From Sphingomonadaceae bacterium (GTDB lineage Bacteria > Pseudomonadota > Alphaproteobacteria > Sphingomonadales > Sphingomonadaceae): a stretch of 64,000 bases of DNA. The DNA is taken from assembly GCA_947451145.1 (NCBI GenBank), contig CANFXW010000013.1, positions 1 to 64,000 on the forward strand, in the 5' to 3' direction. Position 1 is the stretch's first letter. The number at the start of each line of letters is the position of its first letter. Below, one piece after another: positions 32,992 through 41,095 of this stretch. The notes below the pieces were generated by a model. It searched no databases and had not been told where the DNA came from. It saw only the letters and a list, made by a program, of their open reading frames with translations. Position numbers and translations under genes: made by a program.

Positions 32992-34194
32992 TTACCCCCG
33001 CGCGTAAACCTTCAGCAGGTGGATTTTGCCGCGGTCATCAAACCGGTAGTGGTTGGTCGTCTGGCGCACTGAGCCATCAGCAAGCTGCGCTTCGATTTCG
33101 ACGACGATCCCTTGCGGGCTGACAAACCGCGCTTGGGGATTGGGGAAGGGCGATCCGGAATCGAACACCGATTGGTGCGCTGCGCGGATCGCGTCGCGGC
33201 CGCTGAATTCCTTACCATTGGGCAGAGCAAACGTCGGCTGGTCACCATAGCAGGCCATCAGCGCGTCGATATTCTTGGCGCGGACGGCAGCGAAATAGGC
33301 GTCTACGGTTGTGTTCGGATTGGCAGGGGCTTGACCGCCCTCAGCCTCTGCGGCGGCGCGCCGGATACGGGCAAGCATCGATTCACCGGCAGCGAGCAAT
33401 GCGGCCAAGGATGCATGCTCGCTGGTGGGCAGTTCGCTGGCGTGCTCGACGTCTTTCTTGAGCAGATCGTGCAGCCCCCTGAAGGTGCTGGGTGCGCCAA
33501 CACCCTCGCGCGGCAGGACCATTCGCGGGCCTGCGCCCAGCGCGAAGCTCTGCGCCGAACCGGCGTTCAGCGCCTCGGTCAATTGCTGGCGATCAAACCC
33601 CATGTCGACGCCCACATCGATAATCGCGGCTGACATGCCGTAGTTGGCAATCGAGATCAGGTTGTTGATCAGCTTGCCTTCCTGCCCGCGCCCGACAGGG
33701 CCGAGATGGGCGAGGTTCTTGCCGATGGCATCAAGCCACGGCCGGGCGCGCGCGACATCGGCTTCACTGCCGCCGACGAAGAGCGATAGCTGGCCCTCGA
33801 TTGCGGCAGGTCCCCCACCCGAAACCCCGACATCGACAAAGCCGACACCGAATTCCGCAGCTTGTCCGGCAAGGTCGATCGCCAGTTGTGGCGACACCGT
33901 GGAATGGAGGATCAGAGTTCCGCCTTTGCCGAGCGCCCGATAGACCCGGCCATCGTCCAGCAGCGATTGCAACTGCTCGTCGGTGCGGACGCAAATGCCC
34001 AGAAGGTCCGAATTTCGGGCGGTTTCGAGCGGATCGGCGCTGCGCGAGGTGTTCGGTTCATCGAACTGGGCTAGCATTTCAGGCGAAATGTCACAGCCGG
34101 TCACGTCGAACCCGCACCGCGCCAGTCGGCGGGCAATGGGAGCGCCCATCGATCCGAGGCCGACAAAGCCAACCCTTTGGCCGCGTTCAGTCAT
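32992..34194 (-). CDS. NAD(P)-dependent beta-hydroxyacid dehydrogenase fused to a SnoaL-like domain
   Basis: A 400-residue fusion. Residues about 1-290 are a 3-hydroxyisobutyrate/6-phosphogluconate-type dehydrogenase: VGFVGLGSMGAPIARRLA Rossmann motif, DVGVSGGGPAA substrate loop, and GKLINNLI with the catalytic Lys. From about residue 300 (TTVDAYFAAVRAKNIDALMACYGDQPTFALPNG) there is a SnoaL/NTF2-fold domain to the end. The start at 34194 is two bases after the VOC gene stop. The substrate is unknown; the fusion suggests that dehydrogenation and a second step on the same intermediate are linked. Confidence 0.85.
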   Translation of the reverse strand: MTERGQRVGFVGLGSMGAPIARRLARCGFDVTGCDISPEMLAQFDEPNTSRSADPLETARNSDLLGICVRTDEQLQSLLDDGRVYRALGKGGTLILHSTVSPQLAIDLAGQAAEFGVGFVDVGVSGGGPAAIEGQLSLFVGGSEADVARARPWLDAIGKNLAHLGPVGRGQEGKLINNLISIANYGMSAAIIDVGVDMGFDRQQLTEALNAGSAQSFALGAGPRMVLPREGVGAPSTFRGLHDLLKKDVEHASELPTSEHASLAALLAAGESMLARIRRAAAEAEGGQAPANPNTTVDAYFAAVRAKNIDALMACYGDQPTFALPNGKEFSGRDAIRAAHQSVFDSGSPFPNPQARFVSPQGIVVEIEAQLADGSVRQTTNHYRFDDRGKIHLLKVYARG

Positions 34195-34196
34195 GG

Positions 34197-34664
34197 TCAC
34201 ATCGCGCTGATCTGGTCCCACATGGCGTCCGGCATGCAGGTGAATTCCAGATAGTGGCCGAATGCCTTGCGCCCATCGAGGTAGGCAAAGCTCAGCGCGC
34301 CGGGGCCGGAATTGCGCTCGAACACCAGCGGCAGGTCCTGCGCATCAACCGCCTTGCGGAACTCGGCATAGTCGGCAACGCGCTGGCAGGTGTGGTGAAA
34401 GCGCATCGGGCCGCCGTTGTCCTGCGCATTGGCATAGGCCCCGGTCTCGTCGATCTCGACCTCGATCAGTTCGTACTGAACACCGCCAAGCATGAACATG
34501 GCTATGCGGCTTTTCTGGCGCTTGGGGCCATCGGGTGTATCGACCATCTGGTCGACAGGGATAATCATCGGGTCCTTGGTCAGGCCATTGGCCTTGAACA
34601 CGGCGATGCAGGCCTCGATGTCATCGCAGACATAGCCGTTCTGGTAATGGGTGCCGATCAGCAT
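34197..34664 (-). CDS. VOC family protein
   Basis: A 155-residue single-domain glyoxalase/bleomycin-resistance-fold protein: N-terminal GTHYQNGYVCDDIEACIAVF, central GGVQYELIEVEID and C-terminal GHYLEFTCMP with a Glu typical of the metal site; MRFHHTCQRV supplies His. GGGAGA precedes the ATG. It sits between the sulfotransferase and the fused dehydrogenase on the same strand, probably one operon. Isomerase, epimerase or lyase activity is possible; the substrate is unknown. Confidence 0.85.
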   Translation of the reverse strand: MLIGTHYQNGYVCDDIEACIAVFKANGLTKDPMIIPVDQMVDTPDGPKRQKSRIAMFMLGGVQYELIEVEIDETGAYANAQDNGGPMRFHHTCQRVADYAEFRKAVDAQDLPLVFERNSGPGALSFAYLDGRKAFGHYLEFTCMPDAMWDQISAM

Positions 34665-34676
34665 TTGTATTCTCCC

Positions 34677-35834
34677 TCAACCCTCACGGGCGACATCGTA
34701 GCGTGACAGGTAGCGTTCGAAGAGCGGTTCAAGGCCTTCTTTGGTAAGGCCATATTGCGCCAATTTGTATTCGTGGCGGCCGAACTTGTCCTGCGGGTTG
34801 TCATCGAGCCAGCCCTGGATTCCCGCCTCGGCCTCGGCAGTCCATTCGTCGCCCAGCTTGGCGTAGAGCTTCTTCGTCTCGCCAATCGGATCGTTCAACA
34901 GGTCGGCGTAGTGCACGTCGATGATCTTGTCCTCGCCGAACTTGTCGCGGAAATCCATGATGCGATTGGCGTGCTCGGCGGCCTGCCAGGGATAGTCTTC
35001 GCCCAGCCACTGGTTATCGATCCGGCCCATATGCGCCATGTGGTTGAGCGAGATGATCGAACACAAGGAGCCGGTTGCCGAGAACGGATCACGGTGGGTC
35101 CAGATCACCCGGGCATCGGGATAGACCTTGAAAATGGTCTCCAGCCACAGCGAATGGCTGGGCTTTTTGACGTTCCATACGCCCGGCGCGTCCTGCTGGA
35201 GAAGCTGCAGGAACTTCTTGTGGTATTCATAGGCGCTGGTCATGTCGCAGGAGAAGATGAACTCCTTGTACTCCGGCAGAACGCCCTTGCTTTCGATCAT
35301 CAGCGTCTTGAAATCGTGCGCCATGAAGAACACGCATTCGTTGGGATAGATGGCTGATCCGCGATAGTATTTGCCGGCTTCCGGATAGGCCTCAAGCATC
35401 GCCTTTTCCTGCGCCAGTTTGGCCAGCGCTCGCGGATCGGTCTTGAGGGTTGCGCTGGTGGCGGGCGGCACCGGCTCGTCAATTTCCCAGGCAAGCGGCG
35501 ATCGGCGCGCCGGATCTGCGGCCAGCAGGTTCGACATCAGCGTGGTGCCGGTGCGCGGAATACCCATGACGAAAATCGGGCGCTTGATCGGGCGCGTCAG
35601 CAGCTCCGGTTTCTGGCGCAGATAGTCGGAAACGAGGAGACGATTCTGCAGCCAGTGGAGGATGTCCCCCTTCATGCGGGCCATGCCGGGTTCGTTGTAA
35701 TTGTCGCTATGCGCGTTGACGTCACGCACCAGCACGTCGAGCCCCTCACGGTAGGTTTCGCTATCGAAGTCCTGAATGCCGGTGGCCTTGCGGGCCTCTT
35801 CAATCAGGGCATCGGCGACGAGCAGTTCGGCCAT
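34677..35834 (-). CDS. Sulfotransferase family protein
   Basis: A 385-residue member of the sulfotransferase superfamily that transfers sulfate from PAPS. RPIFVMGIPRTGTTLMSNLL (about residue 84-103) is the 5'-phosphosulfate loop and VIWTHRDPFSATGSLCS the 3'-phosphate motif; the RDP Ser pair is conserved. Similar bacterial proteins are abundant in lipid or steroid-degrading actinobacteria and sphingomonads, usually with unknown acceptors. GGGAGA precedes the ATG. PAPS-forming cysD-cysNC lie 5 kb away. First gene of an apparent operon with the VOC protein and fused dehydrogenase. Confidence 0.88.
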   Translation of the reverse strand: MAELLVADALIEEARKATGIQDFDSETYREGLDVLVRDVNAHSDNYNEPGMARMKGDILHWLQNRLLVSDYLRQKPELLTRPIKRPIFVMGIPRTGTTLMSNLLAADPARRSPLAWEIDEPVPPATSATLKTDPRALAKLAQEKAMLEAYPEAGKYYRGSAIYPNECVFFMAHDFKTLMIESKGVLPEYKEFIFSCDMTSAYEYHKKFLQLLQQDAPGVWNVKKPSHSLWLETIFKVYPDARVIWTHRDPFSATGSLCSIISLNHMAHMGRIDNQWLGEDYPWQAAEHANRIMDFRDKFGEDKIIDVHYADLLNDPIGETKKLYAKLGDEWTAEAEAGIQGWLDDNPQDKFGRHEYKLAQYGLTKEGLEPLFERYLSRYDVAREG

Positions 35835-35906
35835 GAATCATTCTCCCATTTGCCGCTAGGCTAGCAGGCATGCCGCGCGCCTGTCCTTACCCCTCGGGCA
35901 CTCATC

Positions 35907-35926
35907 GCGCCGACGATTGTCGGCGC
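35907..35926. promoter_or_regulatory. 20-bp inverted repeat in the sulfotransferase/SDR divergent gap
   Basis: GCGCCGAC and GTCGGCGC are exact complements around GATT. It lies roughly midway in the 150-bp space between two divergent operons, a position expected for a shared operator. There is no T-run, so a terminator is unlikely. Confidence 0.45.
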
Positions 35927-35984
35927 ACTGGAAAGCCGGGCGCTCCTCCGGCATTGGTCGGGTTCGGATTTCTGGGAGGACAAG

Positions 35985-36779
35985 ATGGCCAAGGGTTTGT
36001 TTGATTGCACTGGCAAAGTAACGCTGGTCACGGGCGGTAATGGCGGCATCGGCTTCGGTTTTGCCATGGGCGTCGCCAAGCAGGGCGGTGACCTTGCCAT
36101 CTGGGCGCGTAACGAGGAAAAGAACGCCGCCGCCAAGGCCGCTCTGCTCGAAGCAGGCGCTGGCCGGGTGGAAACCTATCAGGTCGATGTCTCGAGCGAA
36201 GCCGCGATCCTTGCCGGTTACGACAAGTTCATGGCCGATTTCGGCCGCATCGACTGTGTTTTCGCCAACTCCGGCGCAAGCCCGCGCTATGATTCGATAT
36301 TCGACATGCCGACCGAGCACTGGTTTGAATTCCAGAACACGGCGCTGCACGGCGCCTTCTTCACCCTGCGCGAAGCCGCCCGCCACATGAAGGCGCGCGC
36401 AGAGGCCGGTGAGCCGGGCGGCAGTCTGGTCGCTTGCGGTTCGGGGTCACTCTATCAGGGCCTGCCAGGCAAGCAGGAATATGCCGCATCGAAATGCGCG
36501 GTGGCCGGCGTTATCCGCTGCCTTTCCGTCGAGCTCGGCGAATTTGGCATCCGCGCCAATGTGGTGGCTCCGGGGTTGATCCTTACGCCGATGATGGGGC
36601 CGTCGGACGGTCCCGCGGCGCAGTACCTGACCAAGCAATATGCTCCGCAGACGCCGATGCGCCGTCTGGGCTATCCCGAAGACTTTGAAGGCATCGGCGC
36701 CTATCTGTGCTCTGACGCATCGTCATTCCTGACAGGCCAGACCGTCTACATCGACGGCGGCTATCAGATCCGTCCGTAA
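35985..36779 (+). CDS. SDR family oxidoreductase
   Basis: A 264-residue classical SDR: TGGNGGIGFG glycine motif, FANSGAS (NNAG equivalent), GSGSLYQGLPGKQEYAASK with catalytic Ser-Tyr-Lys, and FLTGQTVYIDGGYQIRP at the end. GGGAGGA precedes the ATG. It heads a plus-strand set with an MDR dehydrogenase (24 bases on) and an MBL-fold protein, divergent from the sulfotransferase operon. The substrate is unknown. Confidence 0.92.
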   Translation: MAKGLFDCTGKVTLVTGGNGGIGFGFAMGVAKQGGDLAIWARNEEKNAAAKAALLEAGAGRVETYQVDVSSEAAILAGYDKFMADFGRIDCVFANSGASPRYDSIFDMPTEHWFEFQNTALHGAFFTLREAARHMKARAEAGEPGGSLVACGSGSLYQGLPGKQEYAASKCAVAGVIRCLSVELGEFGIRANVVAPGLILTPMMGPSDGPAAQYLTKQYAPQTPMRRLGYPEDFEGIGAYLCSDASSFLTGQTVYIDGGYQIRP

Positions 36780-36802
36780 TCACCGGGCCCGGGAGAGAAA
36801 CA

Positions 36803-37798
36803 ATGAAACTGCTTACTATTCATGATGTGGGCGATGTCCGTCTCGACGAGGTTGAGCGCGGCGAACCGGGTCCGAAGGACGTTGTCGTCAGGATGAAGGC
36901 CTGCGGCATTTGCGGTAGCGACCTTTCCTATATCAAGATGGGCGGCATCCCGATGGCGGGAACCAAGACCGCGCTGGGGCATGAGGCTTCGGGCGAGGTG
37001 ATCGAGGTGGGCAGCGAAGTGTCCGGCCACGCAGTTGGCCAGCGCGTTGTGATCAACGGCATGTTCGTTGGCAGCGGCGGCATGGAAGGTGCGTTCACGC
37101 CTGAGCTCGTGCTGAAAGATGCTGAAGCCATGGGCAAACTCCTGCCGATCCCGGAAGGCGTGCCCTATGATGTGGCCGCGCTGTGCGAGCCGCTGGCGGT
37201 ATCGATGCACGGGGTTAACCGCGCCAATGTGAAGCCGGGTGACAAGGTCGTGGTCTTTGGCTGCGGCCCCATTGGCCTCGGCATGGTGCTGTGGCTGGTC
37301 GATCGCGGAGTGACTGATGTTGTCGCCATCGATCTGGCGCCGGAACGGCGTGAGCGGGCGATGGCACTGGGCGCTCGGGCGGCGCTGGATCCGACAAGCT
37401 GTGATCTGCGCGATGAACTGGCGAAGCTGCACGGCGAGGTTCCCTCCTATGGCCGCGTCGGCGTCGGCACCGATGCCTGGATCGATGCGGCGGGCGCGCC
37501 TTCGATCCTCAGCGATGTGATCATGATGGCCAAATTCCAGTGCCGCATGGTGATCACCGCGGCCTATATGAAGCCGATCGAGTTTCCGGTTGGCCGCATG
37601 CTGACCAGCGAGATGACGATCACCACGGCGGTTGGCTATCCCACAGAGATGCCGGAAGTGCTTGCCGCGATGCCGCGATTGCAGGGCAAGCTGGCCTCGC
37701 TGATCAGCCACCGCATGCCGTTTGACGAGGTTCTCGATGGCCTGAAGGTTGCTGCCACGCCGCAGTCAGCCAAGGTGATGATCGAGTTTGCCAACTAA
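36803..37798 (+). CDS. Zinc-binding alcohol dehydrogenase (MDR family)
   Basis: A 331-residue medium-chain dehydrogenase of the threonine/sorbitol dehydrogenase type. CGICGSD and GHEASG supply the catalytic zinc Cys, His and Glu; FGCGPIGLGM is the NAD(P) motif. The four-cysteine lobe that binds the structural zinc in many relatives is missing: the region reads INGMFVGSGGMEGAF. Gene spacing (23 bases from the SDR, 21 to the MBL gene) suggests one operon. The substrate is unknown. Confidence 0.9.
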   Translation: MKLLTIHDVGDVRLDEVERGEPGPKDVVVRMKACGICGSDLSYIKMGGIPMAGTKTALGHEASGEVIEVGSEVSGHAVGQRVVINGMFVGSGGMEGAFTPELVLKDAEAMGKLLPIPEGVPYDVAALCEPLAVSMHGVNRANVKPGDKVVVFGCGPIGLGMVLWLVDRGVTDVVAIDLAPERRERAMALGARAALDPTSCDLRDELAKLHGEVPSYGRVGVGTDAWIDAAGAPSILSDVIMMAKFQCRMVITAAYMKPIEFPVGRMLTSEMTITTAVGYPTEMPEVLAAMPRLQGKLASLISHRMPFDEVLDGLKVAATPQSAKVMIEFAN

Positions 37799-37819
37799 AC
37801 CTTGGAGGGAGCCAGAGAC

Positions 37820-39061
37820 ATGGCCGAAGACGGTAAGCCAACACCCCTTGGTGCTTTGGTAACAGCAGGTGACGGACAGACCGAGGCCGTGGCAATCACG
37901 GACTCGATCTTCATGGTGAAGGACATTTCCAACGCCTATCTGATCGCTACCGAGGGCGGTGACGTGCTGGTCAACACCGGCTTCATTGGCAACGGGGAGC
38001 GGAACCGGGCGCTGTTCGCGCCGCACCGCAAGGGGCCGCTGCAGAAGATCGTTATTACGCAGGCTCACGCCGACCATTTCGGCGCAGTTCCGGGCGTAGT
38101 CGAAGAGGGAACCGAGATCATCGCCGGTGCCGGTTTCACCGAAACCGACAAGTATTTCGATGACCTGAAGATGTTCCTCGGCCGCCGCTCGGGCAAACTA
38201 TGGGCCTCGATGACCCGCCGCGATGGTCCGCCGCCGGTGCCGCCCAAGGTGGTGCCCGATGTCGAGGTGGCCGATCGTTTGTCCTTTGCGATCAACGGGC
38301 GGCACTTCGAGGTGATCAAGATGCCCGGCGGTGAAACGCTGTGTTCTGTCATCGTCTGGTTGCCTGACGAAAAGACAGTGTTCACCGGCAATCTGTTCGG
38401 CCCCGTCTGGCGCTCGCAGCCCAATCTCACCACTACCCGCGGTGACAAGCCACGGCTGGTTGGACCGTACCTCAAGTCTTGCGAAATCGTCCGCGATCTG
38501 GGCGCCGAGCTGGTCATCACCGGCCATGGCGAACCGGTCCACGGGGCCGACAAGATCCGCGCTGATATTCAGGCGATGCACGATGCCGTGCAGTGGATCG
38601 AGCAGGAAACGATCAAGGTGATGAACGCGGGCGGCACTGTCTATCAGGCAATGCAGGCCATTCACTTGCCCGAAGCGCTCAGGATCGGCGAATTTCACGG
38701 CCAGACCAAGTGGACCGTGCGCGCTGTCTGGGAAGAGAACGGCAACTGGGTGAAGTATGAGGACGGCACCACGGCGCTGTTCGGTTCGCCTGTCTCGTCA
38801 GTCTATGCCGACATTGCCGATCTGGCGGGCGGGGCGGACAGGGTTGCGGCGAAGGCCAAGGCCGTGCTCGATGCCGACAAACCGCTCGAAGCCTTGCACC
38901 TCGTTGATATCGCGCTGGGTGTCGATCCCGCCGAGCCGACCGCGCTGGCGGTAAAGAAGCATGCCTGCCAGCTGCTGCTCGCGCGCGGCGGCGGGCAGAA
39001 CCTCAGCGAGACGATGTGGCTGCGCGCCGAGATCGACGATGCGGAGAAGGCGCTAGGCTAA
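37820..39061 (+). CDS. MBL-fold hydrolase with alkylsulfatase-type dimerisation domain
   Basis: A 413-residue metallo-beta-lactamase-fold protein. The metal motif reads TQAHADHFG, so the first His of HxHxDH is replaced by Gln, while later ligands (FTGNLFG, ITGHGEPVHG) remain. The C-terminal part from about residue 270 (WEENGNWVKYEDGTTALFGSPVSSVY...LVDIALGVDPAEPTALAVKKHACQLLL) matches the dimerisation/helical region of secondary-alkylsulfatase-like enzymes. ATG 37820 has GGAGGG ten bases upstream; a TTG at 37802 is an alternative. The altered site may bind one metal or an atypical pair. Confidence 0.82.
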   Translation: MAEDGKPTPLGALVTAGDGQTEAVAITDSIFMVKDISNAYLIATEGGDVLVNTGFIGNGERNRALFAPHRKGPLQKIVITQAHADHFGAVPGVVEEGTEIIAGAGFTETDKYFDDLKMFLGRRSGKLWASMTRRDGPPPVPPKVVPDVEVADRLSFAINGRHFEVIKMPGGETLCSVIVWLPDEKTVFTGNLFGPVWRSQPNLTTTRGDKPRLVGPYLKSCEIVRDLGAELVITGHGEPVHGADKIRADIQAMHDAVQWIEQETIKVMNAGGTVYQAMQAIHLPEALRIGEFHGQTKWTVRAVWEENGNWVKYEDGTTALFGSPVSSVYADIADLAGGADRVAAKAKAVLDADKPLEALHLVDIALGVDPAEPTALAVKKHACQLLLARGGGQNLSETMWLRAEIDDAEKALG

Positions 39062-40096
39062 GGGCGCCAAACTCGTCAGCACCAGCCGGACAAGGTCTGC
39101 CTGTCCGCTGGTGCCGGTCTTGGCATAGATCCGCTTGCTGTAGTTGCGGGTGGTTTCCGCTGTCAGTTGCAGTGCCCGTCCGGCCTCAATCAGCGGCACG
39201 CCCCGGCTGAGCGCTTCGGCGAGAGCCGCTTCGCGGGCGGAGAGCCCGAACTGCCGGGCTAGAACTGCCGCGCCGCCTGAGGCGCTGTCGCGCGGCCCGA
39301 TCCGTTGCATCGCGATCACTGCGGCCGGATGCGACAGGCCTTCGCGACTGCGGCCAGCGGGGCGGAGCAGCAGATCGCGGCCATCGCTGTGGATGAGCTG
39401 GCGTTTGTCGGTAGGGGCTTCGGCGAGGGCGGTGCAGGCTTCCGCAAGTGCCTGCGAGGGCGATGGCACGAAAGTGCCGGTCCGCGCGAGTTCGCCGAGT
39501 GGGTGGCCGGATCGATCCAGAATTTCCTGCTCGATGCCCAGCAGGACCAGTGTGTCGCGCGCGGTATCGGCGCGCAGCCTCAGTCCGCCGATTGCGGCGA
39601 ACAGTTCCAGCGCCGTTGCAATGGCGGGGGCGAGGGCGGTCAGGAGCGCTGAATCGGCAGCGCCAAACACCGCCCTTTCGCTCAGCAACACGATCCAGGC
39701 ATTGAGGTCTCCGCGCCCGGCGACGCGGATCAGGCGGGCATCACCAATTCGCGCTGCGGCAAGGGCTTCAGTCTGCACGGTCCGATCAGCCGGGCGCTCA
39801 AAGTCGCGGATTTCGTCGAGTGAATAGACCCGGTTGGGCCGGAGGGCGGAATAGGTGCTTGCGTCGAATGCTTCCGGCTCGCCAGCATCATTCTCGCGGG
39901 CCAGCCGGTCAGCCAGCACGCGGCGGCGCAGCGGCGTCTGGTCTGGGTCTGCCGAGTTCTGCACCGTCAGCCGCACCCGGTCCGCCCCGGTCCGCAGGGC
40001 GAGGCGGCGCAGGAAGGTTTCCCACACCGGCTCCTCGAAAATCCCCTCGAACAGGGGGAGAAGCAGGTTGGATTCGTCGGTTGGAGTGATCGCCAT
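39053..40096 (-). CDS. LuxR-type helix-turn-helix regulator
   Basis: A 347-residue regulator. The C-terminal LuxR HTH is clear (LSAREAALAEALSRGVPLIEAGRALQLTAETTRNYSKRIYAKTGTSGQADLVRLV). The N-terminal 280 residues have no recognised sensory domain by eye; they lack a response-regulator phospho-acceptor pattern. The ATG at 40096 has GGAG eight bases upstream, so 40111 is rejected. It tail-overlaps the MBL gene by nine bases and is divergent from cysD; a CTCCCATATGGGAG palindrome overlaps its ribosome binding site. It may control the MBL/SDR genes or sulfate activation. Confidence 0.85.
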   Translation of the reverse strand: MAITPTDESNLLLPLFEGIFEEPVWETFLRRLALRTGADRVRLTVQNSADPDQTPLRRRVLADRLARENDAGEPEAFDASTYSALRPNRVYSLDEIRDFERPADRTVQTEALAAARIGDARLIRVAGRGDLNAWIVLLSERAVFGAADSALLTALAPAIATALELFAAIGGLRLRADTARDTLVLLGIEQEILDRSGHPLGELARTGTFVPSPSQALAEACTALAEAPTDKRQLIHSDGRDLLLRPAGRSREGLSHPAAVIAMQRIGPRDSASGGAAVLARQFGLSAREAALAEALSRGVPLIEAGRALQLTAETTRNYSKRIYAKTGTSGQADLVRLVLTSLAPLA

Positions 40097-40104
40097 GCAT
40101 TTTG

Positions 40105-40118
40105 CTCCCATATGGGAG
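40105..40118. promoter_or_regulatory. 14-bp perfect palindrome at the LuxR gene start
   Basis: CTCCCATATGGGAG is fully self-complementary. It overlaps the GGGAG ribosome binding site of the LuxR-type gene and lies 60 bases upstream of cysD, so it could be an operator for either or an RNA hairpin that hides the ribosome binding site. Confidence 0.45.
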
Positions 40119-40177
40119 TATAGCTGTCAAGCCGCCCAGCGCATGCGTTTCATCAACAAACAACCCGGAGAGAACCT

Positions 40178-41095
40178 GTGAGCGACGTCTCCCGTCAAAC
40201 ATTGACGCACCTGCAGCGGCTTGAAGCCGAAGCGATCCACATCATCCGCGAAGTCGTTGCCGAGGCTGATAACCCGGTGATGCTTTATTCGGTGGGCAAG
40301 GACAGCGCCTGCATGCTGCACCTCGCGCGCAAGGCCTTCTATCCTTCGCCGCCGCCATTTCCGCTACTGCACGTCGACACCACCTGGAAGTTCCAGGAGA
40401 TGTACAAGCTGCGCGACCGGATGGCCGAAGAGAGCGGCATGGAGCTGCTCGTCTATCACAACCCCGAAGCCGCCGAGCGCGGTATCAACCCCTTCGACCA
40501 CGGCCCGCTGCACACCGACATGTGGAAGACCGAGGGGCTGAAGCAGGCGCTCGACAAGTGGAATTTCGATGCAGCCTTCGGCGGCGCCCGCCGCGACGAG
40601 GAAAAGAGCCGCGCCAAGGAGCGCATATTCTCTTTCCGCACCGCCAGCCACGGTTGGGATCCGAAGAGCCAGCGCCCGGAGCTGTGGAACCTCTATAACG
40701 CCCGCAAGAACAAGGGCGAGAGCATCCGCGTCTTCCCGATCTCGAACTGGACCGAGCTGGACGTGTGGCAGTACATCCACCTCAACAACATCCCCATCGT
40801 GCCGCTCTACTTCGCTGACGAACGTCCGGTAGTGGAACGCGATGGCATGCTGGTGATGGTCGATGACGACCGCTTCCCGCTGAAGCCCGGTGAAGTGCCG
40901 GAGATGAAGTCTGTCCGCTTTCGCACGCTCGGTTGCTACCCGCTGACCGGCGCGGTTGAGAGCAGTGCCAAGACACTGCCAGAGGTGATCCAGGAAACCT
41001 TGCTCACCACCACTTCGGAACGGCAAGGCCGCGCCATCGACAAGGATGCTGGCGGTGCCGGCATGGAAGTCAAAAAGCAGCAGGGGTACTTCTGA
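40178..41095 (+). CDS. cysD: Sulfate adenylyltransferase subunit 2
   Basis: Forms APS from sulfate and ATP together with CysN. 305 residues of the PP-loop ATP-pyrophosphatase family; [13 protein letters not shown] is the PP-loop, [20 protein letters not shown] and [15 protein letters not shown] are invariant-looking CysD blocks, and the C-terminus ends in [10 protein letters not shown] as is usual. The start is GTG at 40178 after a GGAGAG ribosome binding site. Overlaps cysNC by one base (TGATG), which keeps subunit synthesis balanced. Confidence 0.97.
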   Translation: MSDVSRQTLTHLQRLEAEAIHIIREVVAEADNPVMLYSVGKDSACMLHLARKAFYPSPPPFPLLHVDTTWKFQEMYKLRDRMAEESGMELLVYHNPEAAERGINPFDHGPLHTDMWKTEGLKQALDKWNFDAAFGGARRDEEKSRAKERIFSFRTASHGWDPKSQRPELWNLYNARKNKGESIRVFPISNWTELDVWQYIHLNNIPIVPLYFADERPVVERDGMLVMVDDDRFPLKPGEVPEMKSVRFRTLGCYPLTGAVESSAKTLPEVIQETLLTTTSERQGRAIDKDAGGAGMEVKKQQGYF

